Assembly (NCBI GenBank): GCA_017311185.1
Contig: JAESUZ010004534.1
Location: forward strand, 1,116,001-1,180,000
Source of the DNA: Proteles cristata cristata
Lineage: Eukaryota; Chordata; Mammalia; Carnivora; Hyaenidae
Length of the DNA stretch: 64,000 nucleotides
Direction of reading: 5' to 3'
Shown: piece by piece, positions 13,666-24,904 of the stretch
Position numbering within the stretch: position 1 is the first letter of the stretch
Layout of the letters: each line of letters begins with the position of its first letter
Notes under the pieces: model-generated
Database searches by the model: none
What the model saw: the letters and a program-made list of their open reading frames with translations, nothing else
What the model was told of the DNA's origin: nothing
Position numbers and translations under genes: made by a program

Positions 13666-14114
13666 GGAATACTACTCAGCAATTAAAAAGAATGAAATCT
13701 TGCCATTTGCAACAATGTGAATGGAACTGTAGGGTATTATGCTAAGTGAAGTATGTCAGAGAAAGACAGATATCATGTTTTCACTCATATGTGGAATTTG
13801 AAAAACTTAACAGAAGACGATGGGGGAAGAGAAGGGGAAAAAATAGTTACAGAGAGGGAGGCAAATCATAAGAGACTCTTAAATACAGAGAACAAACTGA
13901 GGGTCGAAGGGGTGAGGGGTTGGGCAAAATGGGTGATGGGCACTGAGGAGGGCAATTGTTGGGATGAGCACTGGGTGTTGTATGTAAATGATGAATCATG
14001 GGAATCTACTTCCGAAGCTAAGAGTACACTGTATACACTGTGTGTTGATTAACTTGACAATAAATTATATTAAAAAAATAATAAGGTATTTCTATTGGAG
14101 AAAGCATCCAGTTC

Positions 14115-14320
14115 TCTCTTTTTTTTTTTTTTTAGAGAGAGAGGAAGAGAACAATGAGCATAGGGGAGGGGCAGAGAGAGGGAGGGAAAAAGAATCCCAA
14201 GCAGGCCCTGAACTGTTAGCACAGAGATCGACATGGGGTTCAAACCCACAAACCATGAGATGATGACCTGAACCGAAATCAAGAGTTGATGTTTACCTAA
14301 ATGTGCCAGCAGGTGTCCCA
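14115..14320 (-). mobile_element. CAN-SINE
   Basis: T-run, gagagagaggaagagaacaa, body caaacccacaaaccatgag. The head is diverged (atgtgccagcaggtgtccc). Confidence 0.9.
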
Positions 14321-14344
14321 ATCATCTTTCTTATCTTGTTGTTT

Positions 14345-14610
14345 GCAACAGCACTGAGAGTGCTAAAGAGTAAAATGCAAAGTGAAATAGGTCAGAGAAA
14401 AACAAATACCATATGATTTCATGCATGTGCAATTTAAGGAACAAAACAAATGAGCAAAGGGAAAAAGAAAGACAAACCAAGAAACAGACTTTTAACTCCA
14501 GAGAAATGATGTTACAAGAAGGCAGGGGGATGGAGGGAAATGGGGATTAAAAGGTATACTTCTCATGATTTAAAAAAATAAACAATGGAAAATTTTAAAA
14601 ATAATAAAGC
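14345..14610 (+). mobile_element. Carnivore L1 3'-UTR fragment
   Basis: Aaataggtcagagaaaaaca, accatatgatttcatgcatg and agacaaaccaagaaacagac are carnivore L1 3'-UTR landmarks. It lies in the older antisense L1. Confidence 0.85.
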
Positions 14611-14780
14611 TGGTTTATTGTAGAAAACATACAGTTTGATCTTGTTTTTTATCCATTCTGCCAATATTTGCCCTTGATTGACATGTTTAATCTATTTACA
14701 TCTCTCATATTTAATTTTTGCTTGTTATAGGTCATGTCTTTTTTGTTCTTCTATTTCTCCATCACTGCCTTTTAGAAAAA

Positions 14781-14998
14781 AATTTTTTAATATTTGTTTA
14801 TTTTTGAGAGACAGAGACAGAGAGAGAATAAGCCGAGCTGAGGAGGAGCAGAGAGGGAGACACAGAATCCAAAGGAGGCTCCAGCCTCTGATCTGACAGT
14901 ACAGAGCCAAACATGGGGCTCGAATCCACAAACAGCAGGGCTCAAACTCACAAACGGCCGGGGTCAGACGCTTAACCAACTGAGCCACCAGGTACCCC
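14781..14998 (-). mobile_element. CAN-SINE
   Basis: Reverse head aactgagccaccaggtaccc ends at 14998. Flank ctgcctttta / ctgccttctttt is the likely duplication. The body has a small internal duplication (gggctcgaatccacaaac, then gggctcaaactcacaaac). Confidence 0.93.
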
Positions 14999-15085
14999 TG
15001 CCTTCTTTTGTTTCAATAGATATTTTTCTAGTGTGCCATTACAAAGCCCTTAATGTTTCATTTATGATTTTTAAAATGGTTTCTG

Positions 15086-15315
15086 GATACCTGGGTGGCT
15101 CGTCAGTTAAGTGTCCAACTTCACCTCAGGTCATGATCTCACGGTTTGTGAGTTAGAGCCTGCATCAGGCTCTGTACTGACAGCTCACAACCTGGATCCT
15201 GCTTCAGATTCAGTGTCTCTCCCTCCCTCCCTCTCTCTTTCTACCCCTCCCCAGCTCATGCTCTTGCTCTCTCGCTCTTTCAAAAATAAGTAAACATTAA
15301 TAAAAAAAATTTTTT
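15086..15315 (+). mobile_element. CAN-SINE
   Basis: Head gatacctgggtggctcgtca, CT-rich stretch and tail aataagtaaacattaataaa. Confidence 0.94.
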
Positions 15316-15564
15316 AAGCTGTTTTCTTAGTGGTTACCTTGGGGATTACAAATTAGCACTTACATTTAAACACATTACTTACATTTAAACACTATAGCTT
15401 GGATTAACGCTAACTCAATTGCAGTGTCATACAGAAAATCTGCTCCGATGTATCTTATTTCCTCCACCCTTACGTGTCTTATTATCATAGAAATAACATC
15501 TGTATATATTGTACACCTATCAACTTAGAATTATAACTACTGCATTAAGCAGTTGATTCTATAT

Positions 15565-15734
15565 ATTTTTAAATATCTATTTATTTTGAGAGAGAGGGCA
15601 TACAAGGGGAAGTGGGGCAGAGAGAGGAGAGAATTCCAAGCCCACATGGGGCTCAATCTCATGAACCATGAGATAATTACCTGAGCCAATGTCAAAAGTC
15701 AGATGCTTAACTGACTGAGCCACGCAGGTACCCC
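15565..15734 (-). mobile_element. CAN-SINE, first of an abutting pair
   Basis: Reverse head ctgagccacgcaggtacccc ends at 15734, directly followed by the T-rich end of the next SINE. Confidence 0.93.
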
Positions 15735-15914
15735 TCCCTTTATTTTCAGAGATACACTTGGGCAGGGGAGAGGAATAAAGAGAAAGAATCTTAAGCAGGC
15801 TCCACACCCAACATGGAGCCTAACCACAGGGCTAGATCTCAGGACCCTGAGACCATGAGCTGGACCAAAACCAAGAGTTAGATGCTTAACTGACTGAGCC
15901 ACCCAGGTGCCCCC
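15735..15914 (-). mobile_element. CAN-SINE, second of an abutting pair
   Basis: Reverse head ctgagccacccaggtgcccc. The body has gctagatctcaggaccctga, the older CAN-SINE form. Confidence 0.93.
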
Positions 15915-16287
15915 ATCTTTAAGGGCAGTTGTCTTTTAAATCAGAAAAAGTAAAACTACACTTACACAGTCTTTTATATTTACTGACATAATCTTTAACC
16001 ACTGCTCTTTATTACTTCATGTGTACTTACATGTCTCCTTCATTTTTAAAGGATAGTCTCGCTGGATATAGAATTCTTTGATGACATTCTTTGTGGGGTT
16101 TTTTCCTTCAGTACTATTTCTGCACAGGAGGAGTCATTTTTCTCTTGCTGTTTTTAAGATTCTGTTTGGTTTTTGGCAGTTTGAAAATAATGTACGTAGA
16201 TACAGAACTTTGTGAGCTTCTAGTTTACTTCTTGAAAGTACAGATTAATGTTTTTCATGAAATTTGCGATGTTTTTTTGCTATGACT

Positions 16288-16384
16288 TTTTTTTTTGTAA
16301 GCGCTATGTCCAAAGTGGAACTTGAACTCACGACCCCAAGATCAATAGTGACATGCTCTACTGACTGAGCTAGCCAGGCATCCC
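16288..16384 (-). mobile_element. CAN-SINE, short old copy
   Basis: T-run then gaactcacgaccccaagatc and the head ctgactgagctagccaggca. There is no CT-rich part. Confidence 0.85.
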
Positions 16385-16934
16385 AGGTATGGTTTATTCT
16401 TTCCATTCCTTTATCTTTTTTGTTTTCCTCTCCTTCTGGGACTCAGCATGTATGCTGGTACATGTGATAGTGTCCCATGGGTCTCTGAAGCTCTGTTCAT
16501 TTTTCTTTTTATTCCTCACACTAGATAATCTCAATGTATTTTCAAAATTGCTGATGGTTTCTTTTCCAGCTCAAACCTATTGTAGAATTCTCTCCAGTAT
16601 ACTTTTTCATTGTAGGCAATGTATTTTCATCTCTAGAATTTTTATCAATATTTCCTATTTAGTGAGACATGGTTGCCACACTGTTACTTCTTTATATCTG
16701 GTTTCCTTTAGTCCTTTGAACACATTTTCAACAGGTTATTTAAGGTTATGGCATAAATAAAGCACAACATTTGAGCCCTGCTCCTGGACAGTTTCTATTG
16801 ATATTTTAACCTGTAAAAGGGCCATACTTCCATATTTCTTCATGTCTTGTAACTTTTTACTGAAAACTGGATATTGACATAATGTGGCTAACCTGCAAAT
16901 AAGATACCCTTCCTTCACCAGGACAAGCTGCACT

Positions 16935-17747
16935 CTTTCTCTAGCAGTCTTCAGAGTTGATAATCATCTGTTTAACGTCTACCTGTCCCATTCTATTTTA
17001 AGCTTCCTAAAGGGAAGGAATTGTTTTATTATTACTCTAAGCCCAAGCAACTTATGACAAGGAGTGCTATTTGTTATTTTTGGATTAATCAAATAACTCT
17101 AATTCTGAAGTTAAAAAGTTATCATTATAATATATATTCAGGTATTTATTCTACCAAGGCAAAGTGACCTTTGTGAGGCAGATGGTGAGGATACTGGTCA
17201 TCTAGACCAATGTTACCTAGATTCAGGGCCATTTATGATGCATGAGCACTAAAGGTATGAAATCAGAAATTAGTTTGACATACTGTGTGAAGTCAGAAAT
17301 TCTGAAGAGTACTAAATTAGAAGTTTGTTTGTTTTTTTAAGTAAAATAAAAAGACAGTACAAAAGAAAAAATAGGCAGGTTAATTCAGAGTTTGTCCTGT
17401 AGATTAACACAAAAACATCAGTGATTGTATAAGGGAGTATTAGGATACTAAAAGAGCTACTATGCCAATATATATTTTTTAATTATCAGTGCTTTCAAAC
17501 AACATGGGTTACTACCTAATCTCTGTTCTTACTGTTCATATACATTTCTTTATATTTCTTAGACTATTCAAGTTTTATAAAATTTATTCACAGAACAAAT
17601 TTCATTGAAACTATTGTTTAGAATAAAGATGGAAAGTAGCTCTATAAAGAGAGCTCAAATCTATTCAAGGAATCAAGATCTAAACATACTCATTTTCACC
17701 TTTACTAATCTATCATTATTATTGGATTATTTAAAGACAGAGTAGCA
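16935..17747. other. Intron sequence, nothing recognised
   Basis: AT-rich sequence without clear repeat landmarks or exon-like splice pairs. Confidence 0.5.
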
Positions 17748-18214
17748 CAGGCACACATCATTTTATTGCACTCTGCTTTACTCAGCTTTGCAGAGACTGA
17801 TTTTGTTTTTTTGTTAGAAAGAAACTGAAGGTTTGTTGCAACCCTGCTTCAAGCAAGTCTATCAATACCACTTTTCCATTTGTCCACTTTCTGTCTGCTA
17901 CATTTTGGTAATTGTCATAATATTTCAAAGTTTTTCATTACTAGATTTGTTATAGAAATTTCTGGTGGTTACAGCTCACTGAAAGCTCAGATGATGGTGA
18001 GCATTTATTTGGCAATAAAGTATTTTAAAATTAAAGTGTGCATGTTGCTTTTTTAGACACAATGCTTTGCACACTTAACAGATTAGGGTATAGTGTAAAC
18101 ATAACTTTTATTCACACTGAGAAACCAAAAACTTCATCTGAATGGCTTTACTGCAACATTTACTTTATTGCACTAGGCTAAAATAAAACTCGCAACATCT
18201 CTGAGGTATGCCTG
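17748..18214. mobile_element. Tigger1-like (pogo/Tc1-mariner) non-autonomous DNA transposon
   Basis: Terminal inverted repeats caggcacacatcattttat and ctctgaggtatgcctg lie at the two ends. Internal aactgaaggtttgttgcaac, gctcagatgatggtgagcat and gtgtaaacataacttttatt match Tigger1 in order. At about 467 bp it lacks the transposase. The flanks are CA and TA, so one side of the TA duplication has mutated. Confidence 0.85.
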
Positions 18215-20012
18215 TACTCAAGTAAATGGATAAATAGCTATTAATGAACACAATGCCCAAATCAATCGCCTACAAGAGACTTTTAATCTCATTCTAGTAG
18301 ATTATCTGATCCATCATCAAATACATAAATTATTATAGTATATATATTTAAGTACACACACACAAATAGAGAAAAGAATATAATAATGAAAAATCAATTC
18401 TTATCTTTAAAACATACATTTTTCCATTTGTGCCAATTCCACTGCTCTTTTGATCTTTTATTTCTCCAAATCTCTCTAAAACCCCTATAAATCTTTTTTT
18501 TTGGAACAAGGCTAAACATAAATATACACAAATATTCCTCCATTGCCTACAGAAAATTGTCTTACAGATTGGCTAATGTAGAGTTTTAATAATAATCTCT
18601 GAATTATGTAAATTAATCATTTGACATTTTACTATGAATGTAGTGATGGTGTTGATTTAGTTTCAATTCAAAAATCAAGGATTTCATTATCCTATAAAAC
18701 ATATCCAGAGTTCAAAGTATTTAAGGGGGGGGGGTTAAACAAAATGCAAACATTTAATGCAACATTAAGCATGTGAAATAAAAACTTGATTGCCTAAAGA
18801 AAGCATGCTATGCTGTTACCCTGGTGACAGGTTAAAAAAGGGATTGTGAGCTGAATGGCTGTATGATATGAAATTAAAATGTTCCACATTGAACAATCCA
18901 AAACGAATTGGGAAAGGTTAGAGTAGAGGAGAGAGAAATCAATTCTCCAATGGCAGTGGTGAATGGGAAAGAAATATGAATAGGATTTGCCAGTGGGGTG
19001 CAACAGCTGCCAAATATCCTGCAGCCAAAGAATTACAATAATACTGATGAAGTGTGCAAGAGCTTCTGGAATCATTGCAGGGAACGGAGAAATTCTCCTA
19101 CAATAATGAGGCCATTCTGTCTTCTGTTCAGCTGGTAGGTAGAATCAAAGAAAAAAATATTTTAAATGTAATACTTAGCAAAAAACGTATAAATAGGACA
19201 TCTCAGCCACTTAATATTATGTGCTTGACCTCACAGAGATTTCTAAATCACTCAGGACGTAGTCACATTAAGTAATGAAAAATATTGTAACAGAGATAGT
19301 AAAAAGTAAGGCAGACTTAAAGGTTAATGACAGAATTAACATTTTCTCCTCTTTGCTGCTCTTAGGAGACTTATTTGCTCAAACCAAAGTAGGTATTTCT
19401 AAAGGCAACATATTGCTATGTATGTTTGTGAACATACACCCAAAGTACGATTTTTAAAATTATACAGTCAGTTATCAGAACATCAACTTCATTGTCATAA
19501 TGAAGTTTACCCAGGAACACATATGAGACAAGTATGATAAAAAGTTGTATTTTATCATCACAGATGGTATAAATGCGTTAACAATTTCATATGTCCTTTT
19601 AAATTCAGAGACATTTAAGTAAAAGAACCCATTGCATCTGTACATAATACAGATTTTGTAACAATACAGAACTATTTTCACATGTCTGCTTTTTTCTATG
19701 TTTCTTTCCCCAATTATCTTTCAATGATTATGATATTTTAAAACCTCAAACCGTATCATCTATTGTAAAACTTAGTAACAGGTAAGAGAATTATAAATCT
19801 ACAACCAGGAAAGGAAAGAAGGGGAAACAAAACCCCAGATAACTGCATCTGTCAAGTAAAAATCACTAAAGAATTGATTCTCTGTTTTATCAGGAAGCTA
19901 GAAGAGGAAAGAAACTACAATATGAGTGTGATTCAAGTGAACATTACTTTCCATTATGCCACTCTGGCCGACAGTGAAACCCATGGCAGGCTCCGTAGCC
20001 TGTCAGCATACC
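18215..20012. other. Intron sequence, nothing recognised
   Basis: No confident repeat or exon. A 9-base G run lies at about 18725-18733. Confidence 0.5.
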
Positions 20013-20072
20013 TGACACATATACCCGATACATATACCTGATGCATATACTTGATGCATATACCTGATACAT
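20013..20072 (+). repeat. 13-bp tandem repeat, about 4.6 copies
   Basis: Units tgacacatatacc, cgatacatatacc, tgatgcatatact, tgatgcatatacc and then tgatacatt. Confidence 0.93.
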
Positions 20073-20364
20073 TCCACAAAGGATCAACTCCCAGAGGTGG
20101 TGATACACTGACTCCACATGCCCAAAGTCATCTCTCCAAAAGTGAACACTACATATTTTAAGACCTTTCAGGCTAAAATCTTTTCAACAGTGTTATCATT
20201 GGCCACAGTGATGGAGTGCCCTTTCCTGAGTCTTTCACCTCTATTCAAATCTCAAGAGAGACATTAGAAACTTTAAGTAGAAATCACAAAGTCAAACGGT
20301 CTTGTTGGGCCTCATGCAATCCACTCAGGATCAGCGCTTAAAAAAAAAAAAATGTCAGGAATCT

Positions 20365-20490
20365 TCCAATCCAACATGCTATTTTTCAGAGAAGGAAACT
20401 GGAGTCAAAGGTTGAAGCATTTGTACAGAGATGTGGGCTACTTGTATACTTGGAAGTGGTGCTGGGCCCAAAATCCTGAGTCCTGCCACC
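20365..20490 (-). repeat. Possible MIR fragment
   Basis: Gctatttttcagagaaggaa then actggagtcaaagg resembles the reversed MIR core. Weak beyond that. Confidence 0.5.
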
Positions 20491-20629
20491 TCACTCAGGG
20501 CTGATTCTACTGGACCCCACCAAGCACGGATATAGTGCCAGCCGAAGGAGCCAAAAGGACCACAGATGATATAATTTCCTAACCCAAATGACTGTACAGA
20601 AGGACTGCCATAAACAAATAAGCTAGACA

Positions 20630-20843
20630 GAAGTGCCTGAGTGGCTCAGTTGGTTAAGCATCTTCGTCTTGATTTTGGCTCAGGTCATGATCTCATGGTT
20701 CAAAGGTTCAAGCTTCATGTCCAGCTCTGTGCTGACAGCCCAGAGACTGAAGCCTGCTTCAGATTATGTGTGTCTCTCTCTCTCTGCCCTGTCTTTGCTC
20801 ATGCTCTGTCTTTCTCTCTCAAAAACACACATTAAAAAAATAA
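20630..20843 (+). mobile_element. CAN-SINE
   Basis: Head agtgcctgagtggctcagtt, body ggttcaagcttcatgtccag and tail ctctcaaaaacacacattaa. Confidence 0.94.
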
Positions 20844-21069
20844 TTATTTGGATTTATCAATTTTCTAAGACAAGGTTTTCAACAGTATGCTCATTTTTTC
20901 AAGCTAATATTGTACAGTCTTTGAAAACCATTTTTTTCAAAAACTACTTAATGTTGACAACACAACATGCTTTAAAAAAAGACACCCTTTCAAGTAGAGT
21001 AGCCCATTTTCTGTAAAACCAAAATAATACACTTCATATACAAACATAGAAAAAAAGCAAATCCTCTTA

Positions 21070-21435
21070 AGAGTTGCTGGAACTTACAAGCTGCCGTTTC
21101 TCTCTTCCCAATTGTTCTCAAATCTCCCTCAATCCACTTTCAACCACCACTTCCCACACAACATTCCTGAACACTGCCCTTGTCAAGGCCCCCATGACCT
21201 CCACATTGTTAACTTCAATGATCAACAGTCACTCTGCAAATCATGTACTTCAGTTGAACACGCCTGCCTCCTTGAACCCTTTCTGCACTTGGCTCTCTGA
21301 ACTCCACCCCAGACTAATTTCCTGCTTATTTCCTCTGCTGTTCTTCTCAGCCTCTTTAGCTGGGTTTGCCTCATCTTCCCAACTCGTTATTGTGTAGTGT
21401 TCCAGGGGTTAGGCCTAGGACCTCTATGCCTAGAT
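21070..21435 (+). mobile_element. L2 fragment
   Basis: Gtcaaggcccccatgacctc, acattgttaacttcaatgat, ctttagctgggtttgcctca and gttccaggggttaggcctag follow the L2 ORF2 C-terminal order. Frames are broken. Confidence 0.8.
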
Positions 21436-21604
21436 GCACTAAAGATAACTAGACCCCCATTTCTACTTTCTTGTCATAATTATAGCTATCCGATAGAAAC
21501 CAAAAGAAATAAAAAGCCATTTCTTATTCTTGATGGTTTTTGCTTATCTATAAAACATTTACTTGGTTTTGTGCTACAATATAAAATTCATTTCTAATTT
21601 TTTT

Positions 21605-21832
21605 AAGTTTATTTATTTGTTTATTTTTTACAAATAGTTTATTGTCAAATTAGTTTCCACATAACTCAGTGCCCCTCCTCGCCCCCACATCCATCAGTCC
21701 TCAGTTTTTGTCAGCATTCAAGAGTCTCTCATGGTTTGCCTCTCTCTCTTTCCCCCACCATTTTCCCCCTTCTTCTCCCCCTTGTTCCTCCGTCAAGTTC
21801 CTCCTAATCCTCCTATACATGCAAACATATGT
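21605..21832 (-). mobile_element. Felid L1 3' end, severely 5'-truncated
   Basis: Reverse complement of the same 3' UTR seen at 61000-61220: ttattgtcaaattagtttcc, ctcatggtttgcctctctct and aagttcctcctaatcctcct, ending at gcaaacata. Only about 200 bp of element are present. Confidence 0.88.
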
Positions 21833-21997
21833 TTATTTATTTTGAGAGAGAGAGAGAGGAAGGGAGAGAATCCCAAGCAGGCTCCATGCTGTCAGCAAGA
21901 AGCCCAGTGTTGGGCTTGATCCCACAAACATGAGATCATGACCTGAGCCAAAATCAAGAATCAAACAACTTAACCAACTGAGCCACCTAGGATCCCC
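21826..21997 (-). mobile_element. CAN-SINE abutting an L1 end
   Basis: Starts where the L1 stops: tttatttattttgagagaga. Reverse head actgagccacctaggatccc. Confidence 0.92.
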
Positions 21998-22079
21998 TTA
22001 TTTCTTTATAACAAATTAAGTAAAAGAATTTAGGTATTGAAATAAAATTATACAGGGTCAATTACTCTCAAAAAAACTT

Positions 22080-22435
22080 ATGAAAAACATTATCCCCATT
22101 TTTTAAAATGTTTTATTTATTTCTAGGAGAGAGAGAGACAGTGTGAGCAGGGGAGGGTCAGAGAGAGAGGGAGTCACAGACTGAAACAGGCTCCAGGCTC
22201 CGAGCTGGCAGTCAGCACAGAGCCCGACGCGGGGCTCGAACCCACAAACCGCGAGATCATGACCTAAGCGAAAGTCGGACGCTTAACCGACTAAGCCACC
22301 CAGGTGCCCCATCATTATCCCCATTTTATTGGTAAACAAATTTAAAGTAATATACCTAAGGTCACATTACAATAAGTGGTATAGCTATGACTAAAAACCA
22401 GACTTCCAATTTTAAGTTCTAGTTATTTTCCACTA
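22080..22435 (-). repeat. MIR split by a SINE
   Basis: After the SINE: ttatccccattttattggta, acctaaggtcacattacaat and aagtggtatagctatgacta match reversed MIR. The SINE at 22104-22310 interrupts it. Confidence 0.75.
22104..22310 (-). mobile_element. Young-type felid SINE
   Basis: Body gacgcggggctcgaacccac and gacctaagcgaaagtcggac retain CpGs. Duplication cattatccccatttt at 22089-22103 and 22313-22327. Confidence 0.97.
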
Positions 22436-22482
22436 AACCCCAGAATGTATTTATGTAACATATACATCTCGTTAGACATGTG

Positions 22483-22645
22483 GTGTGTGTGTGTGTGTGC
22501 CTACACACATATGCATGCAAGTCACACAAATGAAAGAGAAGGAAGGGAAGAGGAGGGTAAGGGGAGGGAGGGCAGCAGGAAAAGAGAAGGGAGAGAGGAG
22601 GGAGAAAGAAGGTATGGAAGGGAAAGAAGGGCAGGGAGAGGGAGT
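22483..22645 (+). repeat. (GT)n followed by purine-rich tract
   Basis: GT repeat at 22483-22499, then from about 22530 more than 100 bases almost wholly A and G on the plus strand. The open frames here are low-complexity artefacts. Confidence 0.9.
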
Positions 22646-22673
22646 GCACGAGTAAGCACACACTCACTGGTAC

Positions 22674-23016
22674 TGACTGAATGTGTCCCCACTCCAAAAA
22701 CTCCAATGCTGAAATCTAATGGCCTATATAACAGTATTTGGAAGAGGGGACTTCAGAACATAATGAGCTTGTGAGGGTAGAGCACTCATCAATGGGATTA
22801 TGCCCTTATAGCAGGAGGCCAGAGAGCTTGCTTGGCCCCTTTCCACCATATGAGGAAAGAAGAAATGGGCTTTCAGCAACTTAGAAGACGGCCCCACCAG
22901 AACCCCAGCCAGGGCGGCCCCCTGATCTCAGACTTCCAGCTCCAGAGCTGTGAGCAATGTTTGTTATTTAAGCCACCAGTTTACGGTAATTTGTAAGAGT
23001 GGCCCAAACTGAGACA
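22674..23016 (+). mobile_element. Solo LTR of a MaLR (ERVL-MaLR) retroelement
   Basis: Starts tgactgaatgtgtcccc, then gggattatgcccttatagca, tttccaccatatgaggaaag, gacttccagctccagagctg and gtttgttatttaagccacca, ending gagaca. This is the MLT1/MST type order. No internal coding part adjoins it. Confidence 0.82.
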
Positions 23017-24900
23017 CTCATATGTATTTCTGTCCTGCTATCCTTGGACATACAAAGAGAAACTACTTTATTTGAGAAATAGGTTGGAATATTTTATAAA
23101 TAAAAGGCTACCAAATCGCAATGAACAAACTCTTTTATAAAAGACACATAAGTGAATTCCAAATGAATTCAAAAGATAGATGTTGCTGCTTTTCCCCAAA
23201 GTTCACGTGTTTAGGAATCTGAACACATTCTCTGGGAAGTGGAAAAGTACAAAGAAAGAAAGAAAAGGAGGCAAACAAGCAAAAACAAGCCACAAAAATA
23301 TGATGAAGTTAAATATATATATCTGCAAGCCACAAAAATATGATGAAGTTAAATATATATATCTGCAGTAAAAAATATTTTTATAAAACCTATGGAATCA
23401 AAGTTTACTTTGAAACACCTTAAAATCGCTTTAATACACCTCACTGGAGCTAAGCAGTGAGGACTGATGTGCACAAACGAGTCAGAGGCTTATTCTAAGT
23501 CATACCCCCTGCCAAATTTTTCTGATACACAAGGTAAGTAAATGCAATACAGTACTCTGCTAGGGGAGAGAGATGGGTCACCAGCCTTCTCCACCAGGGA
23601 AGCTGGTGCAGCTCTCCCAAGAACTAATAATCATTACATGATAAATTAGACAGTGTGACAGAAAGATAACAATCATGGAATTAGGAAATGTAAGTGATAA
23701 TGCTTAAGAAAGTCTAGATGACTATTTACTTAGCTACCAGACTAACAAAAGAAAGCAACAGGTGCAGATAAAACAGTGGGAAGGACAGAAATACAGAAGT
23801 TTAGAGAGAGCACAGTGGCATTCTCACTACCACCTGAGAAGCCTGGAAAGGCAGAGGTGGACGTGAACGAGAGTAAATAAAGGAAAGGGCCTCGTTCAGA
23901 AAGGTGATTCCTGACCTGTGAACAGCATTTAGATCCAAGGAAAAGAGCCATATCTTGAGCAAAACTAAATGAAAGATCACTATAAGGAACTAAATGGTTT
24001 CCTTTACTTTTTTTTTCCTCCAATCATTATCTGTTAGTCCAACAAATTATTAAACCACACCACAATGCCAACAAAATCACTTTCACTTCAAATAACATGA
24101 AGTGATTATTCAATGCAACTTTCAAGCATTCATTTCTGTCAACAGAATAACTGACATGACAATTAAGAATAATTATCATGTACTTCTGTAGAAACTTAAT
24201 TGTGACTGCCAAATTTATTTATGGTCATCCTGAGAAAAATCGCTATTGTTTCTGACATTAACTCCCCCCGCCCCCAAAAAGGCACTGCTATCTTCTTACT
24301 GCCTAAATAGTATGGGTACATATCATCAGTGTTTCCAAGTCATAAATGATGAAAGAATAAAATCCATAGAGATACTGGGAAAATAAGATCAGCAGCCAAA
24401 ACAAGCCACACAGAGGAAGGGCTGAGAGCTACTGGACCTGGAAGCGTAAACATGACATGAGCGTACCCGTGACGGAGCAGTGCAGCCACACCTGCAGTGT
24501 GACTCTTAGACGCCATTCCCAAGCCAATAATGAAAACATGTCACCTGAGCCAAAATGTAAAGATTCAATCACCTAATATCAGCTTTGATGTCAGGGACCT
24601 TTTTGGCAAACTATCAGAAATAACTTAGATTTACTTCACCTAAGTAAGATTACACTCTCCCCCCAAAAAATCAACATATTTTACTAGATGTTACAGGGCT
24701 CTGTTGTCATGGGTAAGACTGGTTCACATTAAACTGGCTTACTAAATGAGTAAGTTCCATAGAAAATAAACTCACCCAAAATAAATCATTGTTATATAGG
24801 GAACGTGTGCACAGTTATTTACATAACTTTTGGCCACCTATTTTATTAATATAACTTTTCCAACTTTTAAGTACTAGTAAGTACAATAGTAATATATAGA
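23017..24900. other. Intron sequence; only a small tandem duplication
   Basis: No exon or interspersed repeat recognised apart from the 40-bp duplication at 23286-23365. Confidence 0.5.
23286..23365 (+). repeat. Perfect 40-bp tandem duplication
   Basis: Unit begins caagccacaaaaatatgatg and ends tatatatctg. Copies 23286-23325 and 23326-23365 are identical. Confidence 0.98.
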
Positions 24901-24904
24901 GGAG

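Larger units (their letters stand above)
13141..14082 (+). mobile_element. Carnivore L1, 5'-truncated 3' end
   Basis: Begins in the ORF2 C-terminal region (cttgcactgttggtgggaat), passes a (CA)n tract, then caatggaatactactcagca, and ends in cttgacaataaattatatta plus an A-rich tail. Duplication aaagtgtttctatta (13126-13140) / aaggtatttctatt (14083-14096) shows insertion into the older antisense L1. ORF2 remnants carry stops and a SINE. Confidence 0.92.
8420..16935 (-). mobile_element. Long old L1 on the minus strand, broken by later insertions
   Basis: Antisense L1 sequence in consistent order. The 3' UTR covers 8420-10000 (caccattcagtggtgcttag; attgagttatataagcattc). ORF2 runs from about 10000: ttctattccattgatcaaca; ttgtagtttggggcacacaa; then after the tubulin insertion ttcctaagacaaatctcact, gggtggactgttaacact and ttatccattctgccaatatt. 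Upstream L1 sequence reaches about 16.9 kb (gaaaactggatattgacata). All frames are broken. Insertions inside it are listed separately. About 0.4 kb of ORF2 expected next to the tubulin insertion is missing. Confidence 0.8.

Noticed and set aside
20013..20072. Short regularly spaced repeats as a CRISPR array
   Set aside because: Units are contiguous 13-mers without spacers, in a mammalian intron.
22445..22774. 109-codon frame rich in Arg, Glu and Gly
   Set aside because: It lies on the GT and purine tract; the composition is a low-complexity artefact.
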